Source: Cladorhizidae sp. MBARI D1340-BT2 (lineage: Eukaryota > Porifera > Demospongiae > Poecilosclerida > Cladorhizidae). Taken from it: 64,000 nt of DNA. This document shows positions 23,028 to 33,315 of the stretch, in pieces. Each line of letters opens with the position of its first letter. Position 1 is the first letter of the stretch. A model generated the notes under the pieces. The model did no database searches. It saw nothing but the letters and a program-made list of their open reading frames with translations, and was not told the origin of the DNA. The stretch is taken from contig JAQNBH010000014.1 in assembly GCA_028752905.1 (NCBI GenBank), positions 24,093,299 through 24,157,298 of the forward strand, written 5' to 3'. A program made the translations under genes and the position numbers.

Positions 23028-26000
23028 ATGGATTGCTCAACGACCCTTACCCCATGATGACCCTGTTCCGATGGCTGCCATCACCAGGGCTCAGAGCCAG
23101 GTGCTAAAGAATGAACAGGCAGCTAACATAATGGCAGACAAGCAGGATGGTGCCAGGCCTAAGCAGCTGCCAATCCCTAGGTCCAATGTAAAGAAGCCTA
23201 AGTCCAAAACCCCTATTGTTAACAACTCTGTACCTGATTTGGAGGCAGAGTTGGAGGACATTCCTGAGTTAGAGGAACCAAGCTCCATTACCAGCCCTCT
23301 GGTAGAGGAAGGAGTCAGCAGTGAAAGCACTATGTGGGAGGAAGGGTATAGGGGAGAGGATGAGGCAGAAGAAGTCTCTCCGGTTTTGGTTTCGGAAGTA
23401 AACCTTCAAGGGCTAGAGGGAGGTCAGTACATCGATCAGCCACTTCCTACCTTGACCAAAGGTGGGGAGGAGGTCGATAGGCTCATAGCTCAGCAGCAGG
23501 AGGATGGTAGCCTGACTGAATGGAGGAAGAGAGCAGAGAGTGGGAAGGACGGATATGTATTTAAGGATGGAGTATTGGTCCATATTAAGTTAAGTGCCCT
23601 TGGGAAGGAGTGGACCAGGATAGCAGTCCCCTCTTGCAGGCGCCGTGAAATCTTAGACGTGGGACATAGGGGCCTCGTAGGGGGACACTTTTCCCATAAT
23701 AAGATGGCAGCCACGGTAACCCAACATTTTACCTGGCCAGGACTTAAGAAGGATGCCAGGACCTATTGCAGTGCTTGCCCTGAGGGCCAGAAGGCGGGTA
23801 GGCAGCTGAGGCCTAGGGCTCCCCTTACCATAACTCCTATAATAAGTGTTCCTTACCAGAGGTTAGCTTGCGACCTAGTAGGACCACTGACCCGTACCAA
23901 ATCGGGATATCGGTACATACTCACGGTCATGTGCTTAGGCACTAGGTATCCTTATGCCATTCCACTAAAGAAGGTGGATGCCATTACAGTGGCTGAGGGA
24001 TTAATGGAGGTGATTGCCCATACTGGCATCCCGCTAGAATTACTCTCTGACCAAGGCACGGTTTTTATTGGGAAAGTTACATCAGAATTATGCCGCCTTC
24101 TAAATATCCACAAGTTAAGGACAACAGCCTACCACCCACAGACTAATGGGATACTTGAGCGCTGGCACTCTTGTTTAAAGGGTATGCTGAGGAAAGTGGC
24201 TGATAGTGGGGAGGGCTGGGACAGATTGTTAAAGTATTGCCTTCTGGCATACAGAGCCACACCCCATGCTTCTACAGGGTTCTCACCATATGAGCTGGTA
24301 CATGGTAGAACACTGAGAGGGCCCCTAGAGGCCATGAAAGCAGGATGGATCAGGGGAGACCTTAGCTTTGTTAGTGCCGTGGAGTGGGTTACAGAGCTTA
24401 GGGAAACCCTCACCCAACTTCACAAGGCTGCCTACGCCAATGAAGAGGATTTCAAAGAGAAATCTAAGGCAGCTTATGATGCCAGTGCCAAACCCAGAAG
24501 TTTCAATCCAGGAGACATGGTCCTTTGCCATACACCTGGGTTAACGGGCAAATTACATTCTATATGGGAGGGGCCATACGAGATTCTCGAGAAACTGTCA
24601 GACTGTAATTATAGGATAGCAGTTCCCGACAAGAGAGCTACCACCCTAATTGTCCACATAAACCGGTTGAAGGAGTGGAAGACACCTTCGGCTAACCTAT
24701 TTAGAGTGGTTGTAGCAGATGAGAGCGAAGAAAGCTCTGGTCCAGTTGGCAAGGTAGTGATGGGTGACCCACAACTGTCAGAAGTACAGCAAGCACAGCT
24801 GCAATTTTTGTTAGAAGAGTTCGCAGACGTGGTCACACCAGATTTAGGTGTGATAAAGGGTGAAGAACACGAAATTGTAACAGGAGATGCCAAACCTATT
24901 AGGATAGTACCTTACCGGATAGCACCGGGCTGGAGGGCCATGCTTAAGGAAGAAGTGCAAACTTTAGTAAGGTTAGGAATACTTGTGCCCAGCAAGAGCC
25001 CATGGTCCTCGCCCATGGTGCCGGTTAGGAAGAAGGAAACAGGTGCCATAAGACTGTGCATCAACTACAGGAAGTTGAATCTGGTCACGGTAGCCGACCC
25101 GTACCAGATGCCCTTAGTTCAGAGTCTACTTGATAATGTTGCTGGTGCTGCGTGGTTAACGAAATTAGATATGAACAAGGGTTTTTATCAGGTGCCCTTG
25201 GCTGAAGGTAGCAGAGCGAAGTCCGCCTTTTGCACGCCCTGGGGGAAATTCGAGTTTACCAGGATGCCCTTTGGGCTGATGAATGCGCCGGCTACATTTC
25301 AGCGCTGCATGCACGTCACCTTATGTCAGCAAGCTGACTTTAGCTCTACCTACATCGATGATGTTTTAGTTTACTCAGAAACGTGGGAAGACCATCTGGT
25401 CCACATTCGTAGGGTGTTATTAGCTCTTAGGGAAGCAGGGCTCACGGCCAAACCATCTAAGTGTGTTTGGGGAGCTAGGGCCTTAGAGTATTTAGGTCAC
25501 AAAGTGGGGGAAGGCTGTGTAAGCGTGCCCGAGGCCAGAGTGAAAGTTCTGAGGGACTTTCACAGACCCAGTAATCAGAGGGGGATGAGGGCCTTCCTGG
25601 GGACCGCCGGGTACTACCGGAGATTCATCCCTGACTTTGCCAGGTGGGCGGGTCCCCTATTTGACAGTCTGAAAAAGGGTGCCCCTAACTCCATCCAGTG
25701 GGATGAGGTGAAATTATCAGCCTTCCATTATCTTATTTCCACACTATGCCATGAGCACACGCTGACACTCCCCAGATCAGGTGACCAGATCGTCCTACAT
25801 ACCGACGCATCTCACCAAGGACTCGGAGCAGTGCTGTCGGTGAACCGAGATGGCGAAGAACGACCAGTAGCATACTTCTCAAAACGAATGACGGCAGCGG
25901 AGAAGAACTACAGTGCCTCTGAGATGGAGTGCCTGGCAGTGGTTAAGGCCATTGACCATTTTGCCATCCACCTGCTGGGGCAGCGGTTCACGGTCGTGAC

Positions 26001-26346
26001 TGATCACCGCGCCCTGGTAGCCCTCCGAGATTCAGGCAGACTAAATGGACGCCTGATGAGGTGGGCGCTGGCACTCCAGGTTTACGACTTCACGGTAAAG
26101 TACCGCCCAGGAGTACACCACCAAAATGCCGACGGACTCTCACGACAGTGTTGGCCTGACGATCCGACCTGGGACGACGGAGAAACTGGTACGGTGCAGT
26201 CGGAGGCCCCTCCTCTATCTGAACTTCCACCGATGCAAGATCTCTCGCAAAGGAACATTGTGTCAGCTGGACTACGACATCCAGCTCAGGCGGGGGAGAT
26301 GTCGAGGGCAGAACCCTCAACACCGGCCATGGCTGGCCTGGACTGA
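22831..26346 (+). CDS. Pol polyprotein: integrase - reverse transcriptase - RNase H
   Basis: The frame starts inside the second copy of the duplication with the end of the protease (NVLLGRDHPWVKSW). The integrase has a zinc-finger-like H..H/C..C segment (GHRGLVGGHF ... YCSAC) near 23660-23780, then catalytic D in ACDLVGPLTR, D in LLSDQGTVF and E in TNGILERWH (23870-24160). A GPY/F-type module follows (FNPGDMVL ... IWEGPYEIL). RT comes next with RMPFGLMNAPATFQ and the catalytic YIDDVLVYS near 25355. RNase H has LHTDASHQGLGAVLS, an E in SASEMECLAV and D in VVTDHRALV. KYRPGVHHQNADGLSR closes the domain. The stop lies 46 bp inside the 3' LTR. All catalytic residues are present. Confidence 0.95.
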   Translation: MGKVIKPHQYTGRQGEAMLANHAVHSLKTAKVDITVQRVTKSLEVFVITAEADNVLLGRDHPWVKSWIAQRPLPHDDPVPMAAITRAQSQVLKNEQAANIMADKQDGARPKQLPIPRSNVKKPKSKTPIVNNSVPDLEAELEDIPELEEPSSITSPLVEEGVSSESTMWEEGYRGEDEAEEVSPVLVSEVNLQGLEGGQYIDQPLPTLTKGGEEVDRLIAQQQEDGSLTEWRKRAESGKDGYVFKDGVLVHIKLSALGKEWTRIAVPSCRRREILDVGHRGLVGGHFSHNKMAATVTQHFTWPGLKKDARTYCSACPEGQKAGRQLRPRAPLTITPIISVPYQRLACDLVGPLTRTKSGYRYILTVMCLGTRYPYAIPLKKVDAITVAEGLMEVIAHTGIPLELLSDQGTVFIGKVTSELCRLLNIHKLRTTAYHPQTNGILERWHSCLKGMLRKVADSGEGWDRLLKYCLLAYRATPHASTGFSPYELVHGRTLRGPLEAMKAGWIRGDLSFVSAVEWVTELRETLTQLHKAAYANEEDFKEKSKAAYDASAKPRSFNPGDMVLCHTPGLTGKLHSIWEGPYEILEKLSDCNYRIAVPDKRATTLIVHINRLKEWKTPSANLFRVVVADESEESSGPVGKVVMGDPQLSEVQQAQLQFLLEEFADVVTPDLGVIKGEEHEIVTGDAKPIRIVPYRIAPGWRAMLKEEVQTLVRLGILVPSKSPWSSPMVPVRKKETGAIRLCINYRKLNLVTVADPYQMPLVQSLLDNVAGAAWLTKLDMNKGFYQVPLAEGSRAKSAFCTPWGKFEFTRMPFGLMNAPATFQRCMHVTLCQQADFSSTYIDDVLVYSETWEDHLVHIRRVLLALREAGLTAKPSKCVWGARALEYLGHKVGEGCVSVPEARVKVLRDFHRPSNQRGMRAFLGTAGYYRRFIPDFARWAGPLFDSLKKGAPNSIQWDEVKLSAFHYLISTLCHEHTLTLPRSGDQIVLHTDASHQGLGAVLSVNRDGEERPVAYFSKRMTAAEKNYSASEMECLAVVKAIDHFAIHLLGQRFTVVTDHRALVALRDSGRLNGRLMRWALALQVYDFTVKYRPGVHHQNADGLSRQCWPDDPTWDDGETGTVQSEAPPLSELPPMQDLSQRNIVSAGLRHPAQAGEMSRAEPSTPAMAGLD
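26288..26299 (+). promoter_or_regulatory. Polypurine tract
   Basis: AGGCGGGGGAGA lies directly upstream of the 3' LTR, the expected plus-strand primer site for reverse transcription. Confidence 0.8.
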
Positions 26347-26775
26347 CCCTTGGTCACAGACTCAGTAGAATACTTATTAATTATCCCATAATTATCATGC
26401 GTTACCACAGTTATCGTTGACACACACACAGTTACTAAATGAATGGTATGCTCACTTGTGTTTCATCTCTTATCACCCCCTTTCACACCTGTGTCAGTAT
26501 GGACTTATGCGTGCCTACCTATTGTTAGTATAGTTGGCTTTGGCCAGTGTATGTATGTATGTGTGTGCAGTCATGTGCTGGCTGGCAGGGTATTTAAACC
26601 CTGACAGCCAATCCTTGTGGCAGTCTTGTTCTAAGTCGTAGCTTGTCATCAATTATATTAACAAACCTAAATTTCTCTGGTTATAGTTGAGGCTAGGTTA
26701 CTGAGAGCTAGACTCTGGTGGCAGCAATAATAGCTTACACCATTGTGGAGGGATAGCCAGAGCTGAACCCCCACA
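26300..26775 (+). repeat. 3' LTR
   Basis: Same sequence as 20718-21194 less one T. It is followed by the ATCTC target duplication at 26776-26780. Confidence 0.95.
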
Positions 26776-26877
26776 ATCTCTGTATTGTTATGTTAGTTAG
26801 TAAGTGTTCCATACTCTGTACTATCTGGTCTTGCTGGTTGATTTTCCAAGACTATGATGTTTTCTGAGAATTTCCAA

Positions 26878-26915
26878 ATCCCCCCCCCCCCCCCCCACAC
26901 TCAGTGTGTGTGTGT

Positions 26916-26961
<46 letters not shown>

Positions 26962-27315
26962 GGGGGGGGTGTTAACTGGAAACACACATATCCTCCCCTC
27001 ACACACACCATGAAAGAGTTAAAAACCTCTAACCCACCCAGTATGTACGTACATACAAGACTTAATGACTCTTCTCCCCACACAGTGCATTACACAAACC
27101 CCAAACTCCCATATCCCCCTCCCCCAGTGCAAGACTTACAACCCCCAAACTCCCATATCCCCCCCCCCCCCCACCCCCCAGTGCTAGACTTTCAAACCCC
27201 ACACTCCCTTATCCCCCTCTCTCAGTGCAAGACTTTCAAACCCCAAACTCCCATAAGCCCCTCTCCCAGGGCAAGACTTTCAAACCCCAAACCCCATACA
27301 CCCCTTCCTACGACA
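26878..27315. repeat. C/G homopolymers, (GT)n and about 45-bp C-rich repeat
   Basis: Poly-C (26880-26896), (GT)n, poly-G (26931-26968), then about five copies of AAGACTTTCAAACCCCAAAC plus TCCCATATCCCCCTCCCCCAGTGC from 27085 to 27310. Open frames are artefacts of composition. Confidence 0.9.
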
Positions 27316-27351
27316 AAACTGAAAATCTTTTATGGCAATGCTTTAACTTTT

Positions 27352-30258
27352 ACATCTCGACAAGGTGTGCACTAAATGATGTAGCTGGTCTAGACAAGGC
27401 GTGCACTAAATGATGTAGATGGTCTAGACAAGGTGTGCACTAAATGATGTAGATGGTCTAGACAAGGTGTGCACTAAATGATGTAGATGGTCTAGACAAG
27501 GCGTGCACTAAATGATGTAGATGGTCTAGACAAGGCGTGCACTAAATGAGGTAGATGGTCTAGACAAGGTGTGCACTAAATGATGTAGCTGGTCTAGACA
27601 AGGCGTGCACTAAATGATGTAGATGGTCTAGACAAGGTGTGCACTAAATGATGTAGATGGTCTAGACAAGGTGTGCACTAAATGATGTAGATGGTCTAGA
27701 CAAGGCGTGCACTAAATGATGTAGATGGTCTAGACAAGGCGTGCACTAAATGAGGTAGATGGTCTAGACAAGGTGTGCACTAAATGATGTAGATGGTCTA
27801 GACAAGGCGTGCACTAAATGATGTAGATGGTCTAGACAAGGCGTGCACTAAATGAGGTAGATGGTCTAGACAAGGCGTGCACTAAATGATGTAGATGGGT
27901 CTAGACAAGGCGTGCACTAAATGATGTAGATGGTCTAGACAAGGCGTGCACTAAATGATGTAGATGGTCTAGACAAGGTGTGCACTAAATGATGTAGATG
28001 GTCTAGACAAGGTGTGCACTAAATGATGTAGATGGTCTAGACAAGGCGTGCACTAAATGATGTAGATGGTCTAGACAAGGTGTGCACTAAATGATGTAGA
28101 TGGTCTAGACAAGGCGTGCACTAAATGATGTAGATGGTCTAGACAAGGCGTGCACTAAATGATGTAGATGGTCTAGACAAGGTGTGCACTAAATGATGTA
28201 GATGGTCTAGACAAGGCGTGCACTAAATGATGTAGATGGTCTAGACAAGGCGTGCACTAAATGATGTAGATGGTCTAGACAAGGCGTGCACTAAATGATG
28301 TAGATGGTCTAGACAAGGCGTGCACTAAATGATGTAGATGGTCTAGACAAGGTGTGCACTAAATGATGTAGATGGTCTAGACAAGGTGTGCACTAAATGA
28401 TGTAGATGGTCTAGACAAGGCGTGCACTAAATGATGTAGATGGTCTAGACAAGGTGTGCACTAAATGATGTAGATGGTCTAGACAAGGTGTGCACTAAAT
28501 GATGTAGATGGTCTAGACAAGGCGTGCACTAAATGATGTAGATGGTCTAGACAAGGCGTGCACTAAATGATGTAGATGGTCTAGACAAGGCGTGCACTAA
28601 ATGATGTAGATGGTCTAGACAAGGTGTGCACTAAATGATGTAGATGGTCTAGACAAGGCGTGCACTAAATGATGTAGATGGTCTAGACAAGGTGTGCACT
28701 AAATGATGTAGATGGTCTAGACAAGGTGTGCACTAAATGATGTGGATGGTCTAGACAAGGCGTGCACTAAATGATGTAGATGGTCTAGACAAGGTGTGCA
28801 CTAAATGATGTAGATGGTCTAGACAAGGCGTGCACTAAATGATGTAGATGGTCTAGACAAGGCGTGCACTAAATGATGTAGATGGTCTAGACAAGGCGTG
28901 CACTAAATGATGTAGATGGTCTAGACAAGGTGTGCACTAAATGATGTAGATGGTCTAGACAAGGCGTGCACTAAATGATGTAGATGGTCTAGACAAGGCG
29001 TGCACTAAATGATGTAGATGGTCTAGACAAGGCGTGCACTAAATGATGTAGATGGTCTAGACAAGGCGTGCACTAAATGATGTAGATGGTCTAGACAAGG
29101 TGTGCACTAAATGATGTAGATGGTCTAGACAAGGCGTGCACTAAATGATGTAGATGGTCTAGACAAGGTGTGCACTAAATGATGTAGATGGTCTAGACAA
29201 GGCGTGCACTAAATGATGTAGATGGTCTAGACAAGGCGTGCACTAAATGATGTAGATGGTCTAGACAAGGTGTGCACTAAATGATGTAGATGGTCTAGAC
29301 AAGGCGTGCACTAAATGATGTAGATGGTCTAGACAAGGCGTGCACTAAATGATGTAGATGGTCTAGACAAGGTGTGCACTAAATGATGTAGATGGTCTAG
29401 ACAAGGCGTGCACTAAATGATGTAGATGGTCTAGACAAGGCGTGCACTAAATGATGTAGATGGTCTAGACAAGGTGTGCACTAAATGATGTAGATGGTCT
29501 AGACAAGGTGTGCACTAAATGATGTAGATGGTCTAGACAAGGCGTGCACTAAATGATGTAGATGGTCTAGACAAGGCGTGCACTAAATGATGTAGATGGT
29601 CTAGACAAGGCGTGCACTAAATGATGTAGATGGTCTAGACAAGGCGTGCACTAAATGATGTAGATGGTCTAGACAAGGTGTGCACTAAATGATGTAGATG
29701 GTCTAGACAAGGTGTGCACTAAATGATGTAGATGGTCTAGACAAGGCGTGCACTAAATGATGTAGATGGTCTAGACAAGGCGTGCACTAAATGATGTAGA
29801 TGGTCTAGACAAGGTGTGCACTAAATGATGTAGATGGTCTAGACAAGGTGTGCACTAAATGATGTAGATGGTCTAGACAAGGTGTGCACTAAATGATGTA
29901 GATGGTCTAGACAGGGCGTGCACTAAATGATGTAGATGGTCTAGACAAGGTGTGCACTAAATGATGTAGATGGTCTAGACAAGGTGTGCACTAAATGATG
30001 TAGATGGTCTAGACAAGGCGTGCACTAAATGATGTAGATGGTCTAGACAAGGCGTGCACTAAATGATGTAGATGGTCTAGACAAGGCGTGCACTAAATGA
30101 TGTAGATGGTCTAGACAAGGCGTGCACTAAATGATGTAGATGGTCTAGACAAGGTGTGCACTAAATGATGTAGATGGTCTAGACAAGGCGTGCACTAAAT
30201 GATGTAGATGGTCTAGACAAGGCGTGCACTAAATGATGTAGATGGTCTAGACAAGGTG
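27352..30258. repeat. 34-bp satellite with a binary CpG/TpG site, about 85 copies
   Basis: The unit is TAGACAAGGYGTGCACTAAA plus TGATGTAGATGGTC. Nearly all variation is Y = C or T within GGCGTGCAC, a CpG. Rare variants (GAGGTAG, GTAGCTGG, GATGGGTC, one ACAGGGC, one GTGGATGG) occur mainly near the left edge. Units 1-6 and 7-12 share the same order of variants, a 204-bp higher-order repeat. Confidence 0.97.
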
Positions 30259-30804
30259 TGTACTAGGGATCAAAGACTGGGCCCAAATACATCTACCTCC
30301 TTTCCTTGTGGCTTGGCAGTACTCGGGCTACGTAAAAACTTAAAAAGTGATACTTGACCCTAGTTGGTTTGACTTTCCTATTTGGCAACTGCTTACACCA
30401 TTTGTGGCAGACATTGTCATGTGACTTCCCGTCATCCAATCACTTGTGTTCACCTTCCAAAGCTATCCCCACTACCATGCCAACATTTGTCTCTTTTCAG
30501 GACTTCTTGTAAAATCACTTCCCTCTCTTTCGGGGGATAGCAGGAAATCTGAACCTGTCAGTCTGGCATCATTTTTTCAACCGTCACATTTGTTCTTCTC
30601 CACTTTGGGGGGGAGGCCCCTATGTTTAGTAATAGGAAGTTTCCATTTAAAAGAGAAAGAAGTGAGAGTTTACTCACATATGCTACTAACATTTAATTAT
30701 ATCACAGAAAGTAAATAGAAGCTGAAAAGGTGAGTTTTAGTGGTTGGACACTTTTAGGGCCTGCCATTTTGTGTGAACCAAAACACATTCCTGTACTCAT
30801 GCCG
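30259..30804. other. Unassigned unique sequence between two satellites
   Basis: About 540 bp without recognised similarity. The 90-codon frame at 30446-30718 has no recognisable motif. Confidence 0.4.
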
Positions 30805-32246
30805 GTGTAGTCCTACCTGTACTCATGCTAGTTGGTGTGTAGTCCTACCTGTACTCATGCTAGTTGGTGTGTAGTCCTACCTGTACTCATGCTACATAGT
30901 TGGTGTGTAGTCCTACCTGTACTCATGCCAGCTGGTGTGTAGTCCTACCTGTACTCATGCTAGTTGGTGTGTAGTCCTACCTGTACTCATGCCAGTTGGT
31001 GTGTGTAGTCCTACCTGTACTGCCATGCTAGTTGGTGTGTAGTCCTACCTGTACTCATGCCAGTTGGTGTGTAGTCCTACCTGTACTCATGCTAGTTGGT
31101 GTGTAGTCCTACCTGTACTCATGCCAGCTGGTGTGTAGTCCTACCTGTACTCATGCTAGTTGGTGTGTAGTCCTACCTGTACTCATGCCAGCTGGTGTGT
31201 AGTCCTACCTGTACTGCCATGCTAGTTGGTGTGTAGTCCTACCTGTACTCATGCCAGTTGGTGTGTAGTCCTACCTGTACTCATGCTAGTTGGTGTGTAG
31301 TCCTACCTGTACTCATGCCAGCTGGTGTGTAGTCCTACCTGTACTCATGCTAGTTGGTGTGTAGTCCTACCTGTACTCATGCCAGCTGGTGTGTAGTCCT
31401 ACCTGTACTGCCATGCTAGTTGGTGTGTAGTCCTACCTGTACTCATGCCAGTTGGTGTGTAGTCCTACCTGTACTGTCATGCTTGTTGGTGTGTAGTCCT
31501 ACCTGTACTGCCATGCTAGTTGGTGTGTAGTCCTACCTGTACTCATGCCAGCTGGTGTGTAGTCCTACCTGTACTGCCATGCTTGTTGGTGTGTAGTCCT
31601 ACCTGTACTGCCATGCTAGTTGGTGTGTAGTCCTACCTGTACTGCCATGCTAGTTGGTGTGTAGTCTTACCTGTACTGCCATGCTAGTTGGTGTGTAGTC
31701 CTACCTGTACTGCTGGTGTGTAGTCCTACCTGTACTGCTGGTGTGTAATCCTACCTGTACTGCCATGCTAGTTGGTGTGTAGTCTTACCTATACTGCCAT
31801 GCTAGTTGGTGTGTAGTCCTACTGTACTGCCATGCTAGTTGGTGTGTAGTCCTACTGTACTGCCATGCTAGTTGGTGTGTAGTCCTACCTGTACTGCCAT
31901 GCTAGTTGGTGTGTAGTCCTACCTGTACTGCCATGCTAGTTGGTGTGTAGTCCTACCTGTACTCATGCTAGTTGGTGTGTAGTCCTGCCTGTACTGTCAT
32001 GCTAGTTGGTGTGTAGTCCTACCTGTACTGCCATGCTAGTTGGTGTGTAGTCCTACCTGTACTGCCATGCTAGTTGGTGTGCAGTCCTACCTGTACTGCC
32101 ATGCTAGTTGGTGTGTAGTCCTACCTGTACTGCCATGCTAGTTGGTGTGTAGTCCTACCTGTACTGCCATGCTAGTTGGTGTGTAGTCCTACTTGTACTG
32201 CCATGCTAGTTGGTGTGTAGTCCTACCTGTACTGCCATGCTAGTTG
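30805..32246. repeat. 34-bp satellite, block B (31-bp and 34-bp units)
   Basis: Same family as block A: TAGTCCTACCTGTACTCATG plus CTAGTTGGTGTG (ACTCATG in place of ACTGCCATG gives shorter units). The left half is mostly short units, often alternating CTAGTTGG/CCAGCTGG; the right half is the long unit typical of block A. Confidence 0.95.
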
Positions 32247-32616
32247 ACATTTTAAAATCGCACAACAAGATAAAGGCTCATCTAAACATTTGTGGTCGAG
32301 TTGAACATATCCTTAACTTCTTTCAAGTCAAATGAAGCCTCTTGTTTCTAGTTCCTGTTGATTTGGTTATTTTTTCTGTTATTTGTTGTTGTTATTTGTT
32401 GTTGTTGGTGCTATTTGTTGTTATTTGTTTTTGTTATTTGTTGTTGTTATTTCTTATTTGTTGTCCTTCCATAAATAATATAATCGAGCAATCCTTCAAA
32501 GGTGAGACTGCAGAGAGCTGTGTACTCCTCACCTCCAGTAGCAATGTCAGAAGTTCACCATCCATCCATCAGTCTCTAAGTCTGATCGTCTGTGACTCAG
32601 TACAAGCGTCACCTCC
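32247..32616. other. Low-complexity TTG/TTAT stretch and unassigned sequence
   Basis: TTATTTGTTGTTGTTATTTG runs lie at 32365-32470, then unassigned sequence up to the hAT target site. Confidence 0.5.
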
Positions 32617-33080
32617 TCGTAAATCTTTGTTTCCCAAAGTCAGGCCCAGGGGGGATCCGGCCCCCGAAGGTCCTGAGTCCGGCCCTCGGACGATTATCAG
32701 AAAAGACGCATTTTTTAAAAATTACACATAAATATTTAATCTGTATTTGTGGAGACACACCCTCCACATACCCTCCCCAACTGAACAGTGCCAGTCATCT
32801 TGTCTTGCATGTAATAGCTAACACATGCACAAACTGTCTTAACACCCCACCACATTACAAACACATGCACAAACTTCTCATGTTTAAAACTCACATTAGT
32901 TGTAATTGATCTCGGCCAAAAACCAACTGGCCTCGGCCAAAAACCAACTGGCCTCAAGTCCCTGCTGATTTCCCCGAGATTCACTCCAATTTGCAACATT
33001 CACACCCTTTGTTTGGACTTCTCCACCTTGGATTTGGACTCCTTGAACATTGCTGCCTCCTCCAACAGTGCAGCGTCAGG

Positions 33081-33262
33081 ATGGCACTGCCAAAGAAGTG
33101 GAAGGTGGATGCGGAAAATCGAGCCTTCGATGAAGAATGGACCAAGGAGTTCTTCTTCATCTCAGACAGGAGCAAGTGTCTCTGCCTCATCTGTCAAGAA
33201 AGTCTCGCTGTTACAAAGCTATTTAACATCCGGTGACACTACCAGTCAAAGCATTCAGACAG
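33081..33262 (+). pseudogene. hAT copy 1, exon 1: BED-type zinc finger with nonsense codon
   Basis: Starts MALPKKWKVDAENRAFDEEW and carries C..C (CLCLIC) and H...H (HYQSKH) zinc-binding positions as in ZBED/GTF2IRD2-like transposases. A TGA replaces an expected Arg codon just before HYQSKHSD (NIR-stop-HYQSKH), consistent with CGA to TGA deamination. Donor ACAG|GTAACT and acceptor TTACAG enclose a 53-bp intron (33263-33315). Confidence 0.8.
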
Positions 33263-33315
33263 GTAACTTCATCTTTCAGGGCAATGTGCTAGGCTGCCTG
33301 CTTTCTGTATTACAG

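Larger units (their letters stand above)
20718..26775 (+). mobile_element. Young Ty3/gypsy-type LTR retrotransposon with integrase before RT (Gmr1-like order)
   Basis: A 477-bp 5' LTR and a 476-bp 3' LTR flank gag-pro and pol, with a perfect 5-bp target duplication. The LTRs appear identical except for one T (GGACTTTATG versus GGACTTATG), so the insertion is recent. The pol order is protease, integrase, reverse transcriptase, RNase H. Conventional Ty3 elements end with integrase; integrase-first Ty3-type elements are known as the Gmr1 group. Coding capacity is nearly intact apart from a 185-bp tandem duplication. Codon use and composition are more GC-rich than the surroundings. Confidence 0.95.

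Noticed and set aside
27352..30258. Possible CRISPR-like array of 34-bp repeats
   Set aside because: The units are directly contiguous without spacers and the context is eukaryotic; it is a satellite.
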